This document shows positions 11,583 to 11,639 of a DNA stretch of 11,639 bases, piece after piece. The notes under the pieces are model-generated. The model had not been told where the DNA came from, searched no databases, and saw only the letters and a list, made by a program, of their open reading frames with translations. Made by a program: the position numbers and the translations under genes. This stretch comes from Pseudomonadota bacterium (lineage in GTDB: Bacteria > Myxococcota > UBA9042 > PHBI01), in the NCBI GenBank assembly GCA_005772945.1, contig SXIE01000026.1:1-11639 (forward strand), given 5' to 3'. How positions within the stretch are numbered: the stretch's first letter is position 1; each line of letters starts with the position of its first letter.

Positions 11583-11639
11583 ATGCGGTTCGCGGACGTC
11601 CTCGGCCAAGTAGCTCCCAAAGCCACGCTCATCGAGGCC
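11583..11639 (+). CDS. holB: Start of probable DNA polymerase III delta' subunit (partial)
   Basis: Nineteen codons from ATG 11583 to the window edge. The start, MRFADVLGQVAPKATLIEA, matches the opening typical of delta' (HolB) proteins, F-x-D-V-L-G-Q-x-x-A-x-x-x-L, which precedes the AAA+ clamp-loader domain. Other clamp-loader-like AAA+ proteins (DnaX, RarA) begin with a similar V-x-G-Q motif, so the assignment is moderate. It begins nine bases after the protease stop, suggesting a shared transcript with the peptide module. No clear Shine-Dalgarno is visible. Confidence 0.55.
   Translation, partial: MRFADVLGQVAPKATLIEA

Overview
The window is uniformly GC-rich and every convincing gene lies on the + strand, in one tightly packed run. 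The giant Ig-like/integrin-propeller lipoprotein, the Asp-x-x-Gly-Asn-type Ig repeats and the strongly GC-biased third codon positions suggest a myxobacterium-like member of the Myxococcota (former Deltaproteobacteria). That assignment rests on style of sequence only; no rRNA or taxonomic marker is present.

Layout. Positions 1-~205 are a degenerate pyrimidine-rich hexamer repeat (CTCTCG/CTCGCC), followed by a C-rich leader with no recognisable gene to ~380. At 381-803 is a small PqqD-family protein (RiPP recognition element type). At 843-8840 is a 2665-residue lipoprotein: lipobox signal peptide, about a dozen Ig-like domains (two of the longer stretches forming a ~310-320 residue tandem duplication), an Fn3-like domain, and a C-terminal set of seven FG-GAP-like Ca-binding loops that should form a seven-bladed beta-propeller. 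At 8872-9063 is a 63-residue peptide that looks like a RiPP precursor, with a Y-x-x-P-x-I leader motif and a Cys-containing C-terminus. It is followed, with overlapping reading frames, by an HPr-kinase/PEPCK-like P-loop protein (9017-9988), a radical SAM/SPASM enzyme (9985-11139) and a soluble SipW/S26B-type signal-peptidase-like protein (11136-11573). The last 57 bases (11583-11639) begin what looks like holB, the delta' subunit of DNA polymerase III.

Interpretation. PqqD + precursor + radical SAM/SPASM + HPrK-like kinase + S26-like protease reads as a complete peptide-modification module: the PqqD protein presents the leader, the SPASM enzyme modifies the Cys-bearing core, the kinase-like protein may phosphorylate peptide or an intermediate, and the protease may cut the leader. 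The unusual point is that a giant surface lipoprotein is encoded inside the module, between the recognition protein and the precursor, with only 39- and 31-base gaps. No transporter or lasso cyclase is visible in the window. Product chemistry and the role of the lipoprotein are inference.
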